This document shows, in pieces, positions 1-6,580 of a stretch of DNA of 11,093 nt. The stretch's first letter is position 1. Every line of letters starts with the position of its first letter. Origin of the DNA: DAIMZM01 sp036733985 (lineage in GTDB: Bacteria > Bacillota > Dehalobacteriia > UBA4068); assembly GCA_036733985.1 (NCBI GenBank), contig DAIMZM010000084.1, positions 1 through 11,093 of the forward strand, in the 5' to 3' direction. A program made the position numbers and the translations under genes. The notes below the pieces were generated by a model that saw nothing but the letters and a program-made list of their open reading frames with translations, was not told the origin of the DNA and ran no database searches.

Positions 1-419
1 TCCAGATACTTGAACTGGTTGCAGGAGATGGTGAAGGATTTGGGCGTCTTCTTCTCCCCCATGCCCACCACGATCATGCCGGATTCCCGGAGGCGGATGG
101 CCAGGCGGGTAAAATCGCTGTCGCTGCTGACCAGGCAGAACCCCTCTACATTGCCGGAATAGAGGATATCCATGGCGTCGATGATCATGGAGCTGTCCGT
201 GGCGTTTTTGCCCGTGGTATAGCTGTATTGCTGAATGGGCACGATGGCATGGCCCAGGGCCGCCTTTTTCCAGCTCTCCTTGTTCTGCTCCGTCCAATCC
301 CCATAAACCCGCTTATAGGTGATCAGGCCGTAATTGGAGATCTCGTTCAGCACATAGGTGGTGTATTTGGGTGAAACATTGTCCGAATCGATTAAAACCG
401 CAAAGCGTCTTTCTTCCAT
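1..419 (-). CDS. NYN-domain protein (LabA/DUF88-like, PIN-fold nuclease family), C-terminus outside window
   Basis: The visible 139 residues form a NYN domain, a PIN-like fold usually linked to metal-dependent RNA cleavage. Acidic residues sit where the family keeps its metal site: IDSDN at 10-14 (D11, D13, N14), GD at 40-41, D75, IDAMD at 80-84 and SSDSDF at 98-103. The segment GEKKTPKSF (121-129) followed by a Cys-Asn-x-Phe stretch resembles the junction seen in bacterial NYN proteins that carry a C-terminal OST-HTH/LOTUS RNA-binding domain. That part lies beyond the left edge, so its presence is inference. The ATG at 417-419 is chosen because a purine-rich AGGGGGG lies about 6 nt upstream on the minus strand, and the domain begins at once with FAVLIDSDN. 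A strong promoter and a leader hairpin lie upstream (578-606 and 536-573). The substrate is unknown; family assignment is secure. Confidence 0.88.
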   Translation of the reverse strand, partial: MEERRFAVLIDSDNVSPKYTTYVLNEISNYGLITYKRVYGDWTEQNKESWKKAALGHAIVPIQQYSYTTGKNATDSSMIIDAMDILYSGNVEGFCLVSSDSDFTRLAIRLRESGMIVVGMGEKKTPKSFTISCNQFKYL

Positions 420-535
420 AGCCGCCCCCCTGGAAATTTTCTACTGTTTGCCTGCTTCTATTTTAGGGCATAGCAGCCCCGGGGTCAAGGGGCTATTGCC
501 AGGGAAGTCCGGAAGCCCTGGCCGCGTCAAACAGG

Positions 536-573
536 AAAAAGTAGGGGCGCTGTTTGATCAGCGCCCCCTCTAC
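536..573 (-). terminator. Promoter-proximal hairpin plus U-run in the leader of the NYN gene (attenuator-like)
   Basis: Read on the minus strand, GUAG-[AGG]-GGGCGCUG pairs with CAGCGCCC-CUAC around the loop AUCAAA, and five U follow (536-540). That is a 12-bp GC-rich stem with one 3-nt bulge, the shape of an intrinsic terminator. It lies directly downstream of the minus-strand promoter at 578-606, so the transcript would begin at about the first base of the stem. It may abort transcription, act as a regulated attenuator, or only protect the mRNA 5' end. No U run follows on the plus strand, so it is not a plus-strand terminator. The palindrome could also be a dispersed intergenic repeat. Confidence 0.6.
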
Positions 574-577
574 ATAT

Positions 578-606
578 ATTATACCAGAAACAGCGCCTAA
601 AGACAA
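578..606 (-). promoter_or_regulatory. Strong sigma-A promoter for the NYN gene
   Basis: On the minus strand: -35 TTGTCT (606-601), exactly 17 bp spacer, -10 TATAAT (583-578), with TGG just before it giving an extended -10. Predicted start is around 571-573, about 150 nt before the NYN ATG. This is one of the best promoters in the window. Confidence 0.8.
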
Positions 607-637
607 GAATGGTTTTTCCGCCTTAAATATGGTATCC

Positions 638-646
638 TGATACAAT
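638..646 (+). promoter_or_regulatory. Possible extended -10 promoter for helD
   Basis: TGA followed by TACAAT (641-646) fits an extended -10 element (TGnTAnnnT) about 55 nt upstream of the helD start. No convincing -35 is seen 16-18 bp upstream, so this is a weak call. It would be divergent from the NYN promoter at 578-606. A tandem heptamer repeat begins at its last base. Confidence 0.3.
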
Positions 647-666
647 TATCAGTTATCAGTTATCAG
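646..666. repeat. Tandem heptamer TTATCAG x3
   Basis: Three perfect head-to-tail copies of TTATCAG occupy 646-666, followed by a partial TTG. They sit in the untranslated leader of helD, between the possible -10 and the ribosome binding site. The role is unknown; slippage could vary the copy number and the leader length. Confidence 0.85.
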
Positions 667-700
667 TTGCTCCGGCCGCTGGACCAAAGGGGGTATTTGT

Positions 701-2956
701 TTGGCAGATTATCAAGAGGAACTGGCTTTTGAAACCAAATACCTGGCAGAGATCATTGCCATTGCCCAAGCGCAATTGGCCGCGATCCGCCAAAGCAACG
801 GCCAAAACCTGGCTGAGCTGGTCCAGGCAAAAAAAGATTTGTGGGAAAACAGCAGCCATGCCATTACCAATCTCTGGTCCGGGGACAGTTTTTATGAGCT
901 GGCGGCCAGGAGCCAGTATACCAACCAGGTGGCCAATAAAGCCTCCCTGCTGGAAATGGAAGCCAATAAGCTGCTGAGCCTGGAAAGGATGGTGCGGGCA
1001 CCTTATTTTGCCCGCATCGATTTTTCCTTTGCCCAGGGGGGAAATACCGAGAAAATCTATATTGGCCGGGCCGGGCTGATGGAGGGGTTGCAGCTCTATG
1101 TTTATGATTGGCGCTCGCCCATTGCCAGCGTTTTTTACCGTTTTGGCCTGGGGGAAGCCTATTATGACGCGCCCCAGGGGCGAATCTCCGGCCAAGTGGG
1201 CCTGAAGCGCCAGTATGAGATCGCCAACGGGGCGCTGGCCTATTTTTTTGACGCGGATCTGCAGATCATGGATGAATTCCTGAGGAAGCTTTTAGCCCAG
1301 AACGCCTCGGCAAAAATGAAAACCATTGTGGAAACCATCCAAAAAGACCAGGATATCATTATCCGGGACCTGGAAAACGATTTGCTGCTGGTGCAGGGGG
1401 CGGCGGGCAGCGGCAAAACCGCCGTGGCCCTGCACCGGGTGGCTTATCTGATGTATCAGGGGCTGAAGCAGCGTTTAGCCGCCCAGAATATCCTGATCCT
1501 CTCCCCCACCGCCCTGTTTGCCCAATACATCTCAAACGTCTTGCCGGAGCTGGGGGAAGACGCCGCCGTTACCGTCACCTTTGATAGCGTCCTGGCCAAA
1601 CTGCTGCCGGGGCGCCCCATACAAAGCCGGAACCAGCAGCTGGAAGCCTTGCTGACCAACGATGATCAGGATCAGGCCCGCTTGCTCAAAAGCAGCCTGG
1701 CCTTTAAGGCTTCCGGCCAATTCAAAGAAATCCTGGACCGTTTTTGCCAGGATATCCCCCGGAAATGGCTGCCTTTCAGCGATCTGGACTATGACGGGCA
1801 GTGCATCAGCCGGCGGGCCTTGCTGCAGGCGGAAGTTCTAGCCAGGAAAACCCAGCCCCTGGCCTTAAGGCTGAACCGGCTGGAAGCGTCCGTCTGGGAA
1901 AAGGTTCATGCCCGGCGGCCAAGCCGCCTAAAAAAGCTGCAAGCCTTTGCGGCTCAACTGGAAGGCCATGGCCTAGAGGCAGAGGCCTTGGCCCGGCTCT
2001 TGTCCATTGCCGAAAGCGCTGCGCTCAGGCGGCAGATCCACAGTTTCACCAGGCTGGACCTGCTTTCTCTATACAAGAAACTGTTCGGCAGTTTATCCTA
2101 TTTCCAAGGACTGGCCCAGGGCATCCCCCTGCCCCCGGAGATCGGCGATATCCTGAAGCTGACCCGGGACAACCTGGCCGACAGCCAATTGCCCTATGCG
2201 GACGGGCTGGCCTTGGCTTATTTACACTTAAAGGTCTACGGACCCCAGCCTGACCTCACCATTAAGCAAGCGGTCATCGACGAGGCCCAGGATTATTATC
2301 CCCTCCATTTTGAGATTCTCCGGCTGCTGTTTCCCAAAGCCCGCTACACCATCCTGGGGGATGTGCAGCAAACCATTGAAAAAGCCGCGGACCTGTCCCT
2401 GTTCTTAGAGATCGAAAAAATCCTGGCCAAAGAAAAGGCCGCCCTGATCACCATGAACAAGAGCTTCCGCTGCACCCGGGAAATCTTGGATTTCAGCAGG
2501 CAATTCCTGCCCCCGGCCGCGGAAATCGAAAGCTTCAGCCGCCAGGGGGCAGCGCCAAAGATTTACAGCGCCCCGGATCAGGAGGGGCTGGACGCTTTGA
2601 TCATCCAAGAGATCCGCAGCTGCCAGGCTTTGGGCTGCCAATCCATCGGCCTGCTCTGTAAAACGGAACAGGACGCCCGGGCTTTAGCCGGCCGCTTACA
2701 GCAGCGGGTGGATTTAAGCTTCATCGGCAGCGGCACGGTCACGGCGATCCAGGGGGTCTTCTGCCTGCCCATCTATATGGCCAAGGGCCTGGAGTTTGAC
2801 GCCGCCCTGCTTTACCGGACCGATAAGGGGCGTTATAGCACCGAGGCGGATCAAAAGCTCTTATATATCGGCTGTACCCGGGCCTTGCACCGGCTCAGCC
2901 TCTTTTATACCGGGGAAATCAGCCCGCTGATCAGGCAAACAGGCGGGGAAAACTAA
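701..2956 (+). CDS. helD: HelD-family RNA polymerase recycling motor ATPase (UvrD/Rep-like helicase superfamily 1)
   Basis: The 751-residue product is close to the size of B. subtilis HelD. Known family members bind RNA polymerase, use ATP to pry it from nucleic acid, and help recycle stalled complexes. Residues 1-100 look helical and fit the N-terminal arm that enters the secondary channel. The HelD-typical block YIGRAGL (120-126), VYDWRSPIASVFY (134-146) and LKRQYEI (168-174) follows. SF1 motifs are complete: Q-motif-like QKDQDIIIR (214-222), Walker A GAAGSGKT (233-240), Ia LSPTALF (267-273), Walker B DEAQD (527-531), III GDVQQT (553-558), IV NKSFR (586-590), V AKGLEFD (694-700) and VI LLYIGCTRALHRL (720-732). 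The long insert between motifs Ia and II (about 290-520) is also a HelD trait. The TTG start at 701 has AAAGGGGG 8 nt upstream. A 16-nt gap to the next gene suggests co-transcription. Confidence 0.92.
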   Translation: MADYQEELAFETKYLAEIIAIAQAQLAAIRQSNGQNLAELVQAKKDLWENSSHAITNLWSGDSFYELAARSQYTNQVANKASLLEMEANKLLSLERMVRAPYFARIDFSFAQGGNTEKIYIGRAGLMEGLQLYVYDWRSPIASVFYRFGLGEAYYDAPQGRISGQVGLKRQYEIANGALAYFFDADLQIMDEFLRKLLAQNASAKMKTIVETIQKDQDIIIRDLENDLLLVQGAAGSGKTAVALHRVAYLMYQGLKQRLAAQNILILSPTALFAQYISNVLPELGEDAAVTVTFDSVLAKLLPGRPIQSRNQQLEALLTNDDQDQARLLKSSLAFKASGQFKEILDRFCQDIPRKWLPFSDLDYDGQCISRRALLQAEVLARKTQPLALRLNRLEASVWEKVHARRPSRLKKLQAFAAQLEGHGLEAEALARLLSIAESAALRRQIHSFTRLDLLSLYKKLFGSLSYFQGLAQGIPLPPEIGDILKLTRDNLADSQLPYADGLALAYLHLKVYGPQPDLTIKQAVIDEAQDYYPLHFEILRLLFPKARYTILGDVQQTIEKAADLSLFLEIEKILAKEKAALITMNKSFRCTREILDFSRQFLPPAAEIESFSRQGAAPKIYSAPDQEGLDALIIQEIRSCQALGCQSIGLLCKTEQDARALAGRLQQRVDLSFIGSGTVTAIQGVFCLPIYMAKGLEFDAALLYRTDKGRYSTEADQKLLYIGCTRALHRLSLFYTGEISPLIRQTGGEN

Positions 2957-2972
2957 AAAGGAGGCGTTTGAT

Positions 2973-3263
2973 TTGGTATACCGCAAAATCGCCGCCCTAT
3001 TCGGGGAGATCCTGGACCTTGACGAAGCGGATATGACCCCGGATCTGGGCTTGACCCCGGAATCAGGGGTGGAAAAGCTCCAGCTGGCAAAATTGGTCAT
3101 CGCCTGTGAGAAACGCTTCAAAATCACCATCCATGATGAAGACGTTCCGGACTTTCTCATCCTAAAGGACCTGGCGGACTATATTGAGGAGGCCTTGGCC
3201 GAAAACAAAGGCCAAGCCTGTGAACGCCCGGAAGCGGAACGGCTGGCCTGGTTCTATGAATGA
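2973..3263 (+). CDS. Acyl-carrier-protein-like small protein lacking the phosphopantetheine serine
   Basis: The 96-residue product has an ACP-like helical pattern. The N-terminal helix VYRKIAALFGEILDLDE is followed by LGL at 25-27, a second helix ending LAKLVIACEKRF (38-49), the turn ITIHDEDV (51-58) and the last helix LKDLADYIEEAL (64-75). Aligning backward from the conserved Phe of helix II puts the canonical Asp-Ser-Leu at Glu34-Lys35-Leu36, so the serine that carries the 4'-phosphopantetheine arm is lysine. The nearest serine, Ser31, is four residues away. Residues 76-96 are a charged tail beyond the usual ACP length of 75-80. It follows helD by 16 nt with an excellent AAAAAGGAGG and a TTG start, so it is probably in the same operon. 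It may be a non-acylated ACP-fold adaptor; its role is unknown. Confidence 0.7.
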   Translation: MVYRKIAALFGEILDLDEADMTPDLGLTPESGVEKLQLAKLVIACEKRFKITIHDEDVPDFLILKDLADYIEEALAENKGQACERPEAERLAWFYE

Positions 3264-3283
3264 TAAAGGCCCGGTTTTCCTGA

Positions 3284-3312
3284 TTGACAAACCAAAACCC
3301 GGATGATATCTT
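3284..3312 (+). promoter_or_regulatory. Sigma-A promoter for ade
   Basis: TTGACA (3284-3289), 17-bp spacer, TATCTT (3307-3312), with TGA immediately before the -10 giving an extended element. It starts just after the stop of the ACP-like gene and drives a leader of about 40 nt to ade. A second TTGACA occurs at 3317-3322, but only a poor -10 (around 3340-3347) follows it. No riboswitch core is seen in this short leader. Confidence 0.7.
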
Positions 3313-3359
3313 TTCATTGACAATGAGCGACCCAGCGCACAGTAAATAAGGAGGCCGTT

Positions 3360-5096
3360 ATGAAAAAAGAGGCATTGAAAAAGCTGCTGGATGTGGCCGC
3401 GGGCCGCGTCCCGGCAGATCTGGTGATCAAAAACGCCCAGGTGCTGGATGTGTACAGCGGTTGCGTTAGCCCGGGGGATATTGCCCTCTCTGATGAATGG
3501 ATCGCCGGTGTGGGCAGCTACAGTGGCCTGGCGGAGATCGATGCGGTTGGGAAATACGCAGCCCCCGGCTTTATCGACAGCCATTTCCACATCGAATCCG
3601 CCTATGTGAGCCCGGAGGAGATCGGCCGGCTGCTGACGCCCCATGGCGGCACCACCATTATTAGCGACCCCCATGAGATCGTCAATGTCTGCGGGCTGAA
3701 GGGGCTGGACTATATGCTGGACGCGGCTGAGGAAACGGCGCTGGACATCAAGTTTGTGCTGCCCTCCTGCGTGCCTGCCACCCCCTTTGAGCATAGCGGC
3801 GCCATCATCGACGCCGCCGCCATGGCGGCGCCCCTGGCGGATCCGCGCATCATCGGTCTGGGCGAATTTATGAACTATCCCGGCGTAGTCAATGCCGGCG
3901 ATGATGTGCTGGACAAATTGCTGGCAGCCCAGGCGGCGGGCAAGCTGATCGACGGCCACAGCCCGGCTATCGAAGGCCAGGCACTGAACGCCTATGCTGC
4001 CGCCCGGATCCTCACGGATCATGAATGCGGCACCGTGGCGGAAATGCGGGACCGCATTGCCCGGGGCATGTATGTGCTGCTGCGCCAAGGCTCCGCCTGC
4101 CATGATCTGCCCAATCTGCTCAAAGGCCTGACAACCGAGAACAGCCGCCGCTGCCTGCTCTGCTCCGACGACCGCCAGCCCAAAACCATACTGGAAGAGG
4201 GCCATTTAGACGATCATTTGCGCATCTGTGTGGCAGCGGGCGTGGATCCCATCACCGCCATCCGCATGGCCACCCTGAACGCGGCGGAATGCTACCGGCT
4301 TTATGACCGGGGCGGTATTGCCCCGGGCCTCCGCGCCGATATCGTGCTGCTGGATAATCTGCGGGACTTTAACGTGGGGCAAGTGTTCATTGCCGGCCGG
4401 GAGGTGGCCAGAGATGGCCGCTACCTGCGGTTGATCCACCGCCGGGGCATCGGGCCGGTAACCGGCAGCTTCCATGTAAAGGATTTCTCCATTGAAAGAC
4501 TGCGGCTGCCTTTAAAAAGCGACCTGGCGCATACCATCGGCATCAATCCCGGCAGCGTGGTCACCAGCAAGCGTGTGGATAAAGTCAAGCGGGACGAACA
4601 GGGCTGCTTTGCCTTTGACCCGGCGCTGGATATTGCCAAGGTGGCGGTGGTGGAACGCCATCAGGCCACCGGCAATGTGGCCTTGGGCCTTTTACAGAAC
4701 TATGGCATCAAAACCGGGGCGGTGGCCCTGTCCATTGCCCATGATTCCCATAATATCATTGTCGTGGGGACTAATGATGAAGATATGGCTTTTGCCGTGG
4801 CGCAGCTGATCAGCCAAAACGGCGGCATTGTCCTGGCCAACCAGGGCCGGGTGGTGGAAAGCATGCCCATGCCCATCGGCGGCATCATGAGCGACCGGAC
4901 CGGGGAGTGGGTGAACGAAAAGCTCACCGCCCTGCAGGCCGCCGCCTACGAGGTGCTGGGCGTCAGCCGGGAAGTGGAACCGGTGATGACCCTCTGCTTC
5001 ATGTCCCTGCCGGTGATCCCGGAGCTGAAAATCACGGATATGGGCCTGTTCGACGTGGGCCAATTTGTCTTTATCCCCATTGAAGCGGAAGCTTAG
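3360..5096 (+). CDS. ade: Adenine deaminase
   Basis: Converts adenine to hypoxanthine and ammonia (EC 3.5.4.2) in purine salvage and catabolism, in the cytoplasm. The 578 residues match the usual bacterial AdeC/Ade length. The amidohydrolase fold shows its metal ligands: GFIDSHFHIES at 70-80 (H75, H77), SDPHE at 102-106 (H105), GEFMNYPG at 168-175 (E169), DGHSP at 198-202 (H200), TDHEC at 219-223 (H221) and CSDDRQP at 268-274 (D270/D271). Residues 1-65 and about 320-365 form the composite beta domain. The C-terminal Ade domain includes HDSHNIIVVG (461-470) and MPMPIGGIMS (502-511). The ATG at 3360 has AAGGAGG 5 nt upstream. It has its own promoter and converges on the xdh operon, whose enzyme consumes its product. 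No disruption is seen. Confidence 0.96.
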   Translation: MKKEALKKLLDVAAGRVPADLVIKNAQVLDVYSGCVSPGDIALSDEWIAGVGSYSGLAEIDAVGKYAAPGFIDSHFHIESAYVSPEEIGRLLTPHGGTTIISDPHEIVNVCGLKGLDYMLDAAEETALDIKFVLPSCVPATPFEHSGAIIDAAAMAAPLADPRIIGLGEFMNYPGVVNAGDDVLDKLLAAQAAGKLIDGHSPAIEGQALNAYAAARILTDHECGTVAEMRDRIARGMYVLLRQGSACHDLPNLLKGLTTENSRRCLLCSDDRQPKTILEEGHLDDHLRICVAAGVDPITAIRMATLNAAECYRLYDRGGIAPGLRADIVLLDNLRDFNVGQVFIAGREVARDGRYLRLIHRRGIGPVTGSFHVKDFSIERLRLPLKSDLAHTIGINPGSVVTSKRVDKVKRDEQGCFAFDPALDIAKVAVVERHQATGNVALGLLQNYGIKTGAVALSIAHDSHNIIVVGTNDEDMAFAVAQLISQNGGIVLANQGRVVESMPMPIGGIMSDRTGEWVNEKLTALQAAAYEVLGVSREVEPVMTLCFMSLPVIPELKITDMGLFDVGQFVFIPIEAEA

Positions 5097-5122
5097 CGGC
5101 AAGAATCCTAAAAATCGCGGAC

Positions 5123-5154
5123 AAAAAAGGAACACCGAAATCGGTGTTCCTTTT
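5123..5154. terminator. Bidirectional intrinsic terminator between ade and xdhC
   Basis: AAAAGGAACACCGA (5125-5138) pairs with TCGGTGTTCCTTTT (5141-5154). Four T follow the GC-rich part on the plus strand, and six T (from A 5123-5128) follow on the minus strand. It lies 28 nt past the ade stop and 39 nt past the xdhC stop, so it serves both converging units. Confidence 0.9.
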
Positions 5155-5192
5155 AATTTACAGCTAAACCTGCGGCTAAGCCGCGCCTAAGG

Positions 5193-5696
5193 TCAGTCCA
5201 GGGGCGGCGCTGCTTTGCCCAGCCGCTGATACATGGTCTTTTTTACGGCCCGGAGGATATTCTCATAGCCGGTGCAGCGGCAGAGATGGCCGCTCAAGTG
5301 CTTGCGCAACTCATCATCCGTGTATTCCCGGCCGCTTTCCAGGATCTCCACAGCGGTCATGATAAAGCCGGGGGTGCAGAAGCCGCATTGGATGGCGGCC
5401 TCGTCAATGAAAGCCTGCTGGATATCGCTGAGCTCGCCGCCGGGGCCCAGCAGGCTTTCCAGGGTGCGCACCCGCTTGCCCTTGACCCAGATGGCCAGAT
5501 AGATGCAGGAATTGAAGCATTCGCCGTCAATGATCACATTGCAGGCGCCGCATTCCCCCACCTCGCAGCCTTTCTTCACCGAGGTCAGGCGATAGTCGTT
5601 CCGCAGCAGATCCGTGAGGGAGGCCCGGGCGTCCACCATGCAGGACACATCCTTGCCGTTCAGGTTGAATTCGATCAGCCGGTATTGGTTCTTCAT
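5193..5696 (-). CDS. xdhC: Xanthine dehydrogenase, 2Fe-2S subunit
   Basis: This is the iron-sulfur subunit that passes electrons between the molybdenum and FAD subunits of XdhABC. Its 167 residues match the small subunits of this family. The N-terminal plant-type ferredoxin domain has C44-x4-C49-x2-C52 and C64 (GCEVGECGAC and NSC). The C-terminal helical domain holds the second cluster as C104-GF-C107 and C139-R-C141 (CGFCTPG and CRCTGY). All eight expected cysteines are present. The start codon overlaps the xdhB stop by 4 nt (ATGA), which implies translational coupling, and it is the last gene before the 5123-5154 terminator. A related purine or nicotinate hydroxylase is possible from this subunit alone, but the neighbours favour xanthine dehydrogenase. 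Confidence 0.93.
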   Translation of the reverse strand: MKNQYRLIEFNLNGKDVSCMVDARASLTDLLRNDYRLTSVKKGCEVGECGACNVIIDGECFNSCIYLAIWVKGKRVRTLESLLGPGGELSDIQQAFIDEAAIQCGFCTPGFIMTAVEILESGREYTDDELRKHLSGHLCRCTGYENILRAVKKTMYQRLGKAAPPLD

Positions 5697-6577
5697 ATGA
5701 TTGCCCCTCCGCAGCGTTTTACCGATTCCACCAGGCAGCGCTGGGCCAGCTCCACAGCGATATGCTGACGGAAGGCTTTCGAGGCGCGCCAGGAGTCCCT
5801 GGGATTGATATCTTCAATAACCGTATTGCCGAAGCGTTCCACAGCCGCCTTGGTCAAGGGGCTGCCGGTAATAGCGGCCTCGGCGGCGGGGGCCCGCATG
5901 GGTACCGGGCCGGCCACGCCGAAAGCGACGCGCACCCGCTCAAAGGTCTTTTTATCCGGGGAGAGACGCACATTGGCGGAACAGCCGGTATTGGCGATAT
6001 CCATGGCGTTCCGCATGGCGTATTTGATATAAAAGCCCTGGGTATCCCGGTAGCTTTCCGCCGGAATGATCAGCGCGGTCTGGATTTCGCCGGGGCCGAT
6101 ATCCACCCGGCCGGCCTTGATATAGAAATCCTTGATGGGCAGGCAGCGTACGCCCTCCGGGCCGGTCAGCTCCACCAGGGCTTCGAAGGCATGGAGGGTG
6201 GACGCGGAATCCGCGGAAGTCACGCCGTTGCAGGTATTGCCGCCGATGGTGCCGATATTGCGGATCTGGGGGCCGCCTACCATGTCCACAGCCTCGCCCA
6301 GGACATTAAGATAACGCTGGATGATCGGGTCCCGGGTGATATGGGAAAAGCTGGTCAGGGAGCCGATGCGGATGGCCTGGTTTTCATCCAGGCTAATGCC
6401 CCGCAGCGCGTCCAGGCCGTAAATAGAGATCAGTTCCTGGCCGGCCAGCTTGCCTTCCCGGATCTGCACCAGCACATCGGAGCCGCCGGCAATGATCCGG
6501 GCCTCAGGATGTTCCAGCCGGAGACGGATGGCCTCGGCCAGGCTTTCAGCCTCATAAAGCTCTTTGATATCATACAT
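5693..6577 (-). CDS. xdhB: Xanthine dehydrogenase, FAD-binding subunit
   Basis: The 294-residue subunit binds FAD and hands electrons to the final acceptor (NAD+ in classical xanthine dehydrogenases). The two FAD-contact loops of the CO dehydrogenase flavoprotein family are visible: IAGGSDVL (29-36) and VGGPQIRNIGTIGGN (100-114), followed by TCNGVTSADS (115-124). The C-terminal part (about 180-290) fits the CODH_FAD_C domain, with RVAFGVAGPVPMRAPAAE at 216-233. The ATG at 6575-6577 lies 3 nt after the xdhA stop, and its ribosome binding site GGAGAGAGGAG is inside the end of xdhA. It overlaps xdhC by 4 nt. Order and sizes match E. coli xdhABC. Confidence 0.93.
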   Translation of the reverse strand: MYDIKELYEAESLAEAIRLRLEHPEARIIAGGSDVLVQIREGKLAGQELISIYGLDALRGISLDENQAIRIGSLTSFSHITRDPIIQRYLNVLGEAVDMVGGPQIRNIGTIGGNTCNGVTSADSASTLHAFEALVELTGPEGVRCLPIKDFYIKAGRVDIGPGEIQTALIIPAESYRDTQGFYIKYAMRNAMDIANTGCSANVRLSPDKKTFERVRVAFGVAGPVPMRAPAAEAAITGSPLTKAAVERFGNTVIEDINPRDSWRASKAFRQHIAVELAQRCLVESVKRCGGAII

Positions 6578-6580
6578 GGC

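Noticed and set aside
358..600. 80-codon plus-strand open frame over the NYN start and its leader
   Set aside because: It overlaps the NYN gene antisense and then runs through the promoter and hairpin; no family resemblance and no good ribosome binding site.
3313..3347. Second TTGACA (3317-3322) as an additional ade promoter
   Set aside because: No acceptable -10 lies 16-18 bp downstream; the best candidate overlaps the ribosome binding site region.
3264..3359. Looked for a purine riboswitch upstream of ade
   Set aside because: The interval is only 96 nt, lacks the UUUCUAC and CCGUAAA-type loop signatures, and the promoter leaves a leader of about 40 nt.
3162..4205. Long minus-strand open frame (347 codons) across ade
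   Set aside because: It is antisense to a fully recognisable adenine deaminase with all metal ligands. The conceptual protein is low in recognisable motifs, and the frame is explained by GC-rich codon use.
5172..5184. Small perfect hairpin GCGGC-TAA-GCCGC just after xdhC
   Set aside because: Only five pairs with a 3-nt loop and no T run on either strand; the nearby 5123-5154 hairpin is the convincing terminator.
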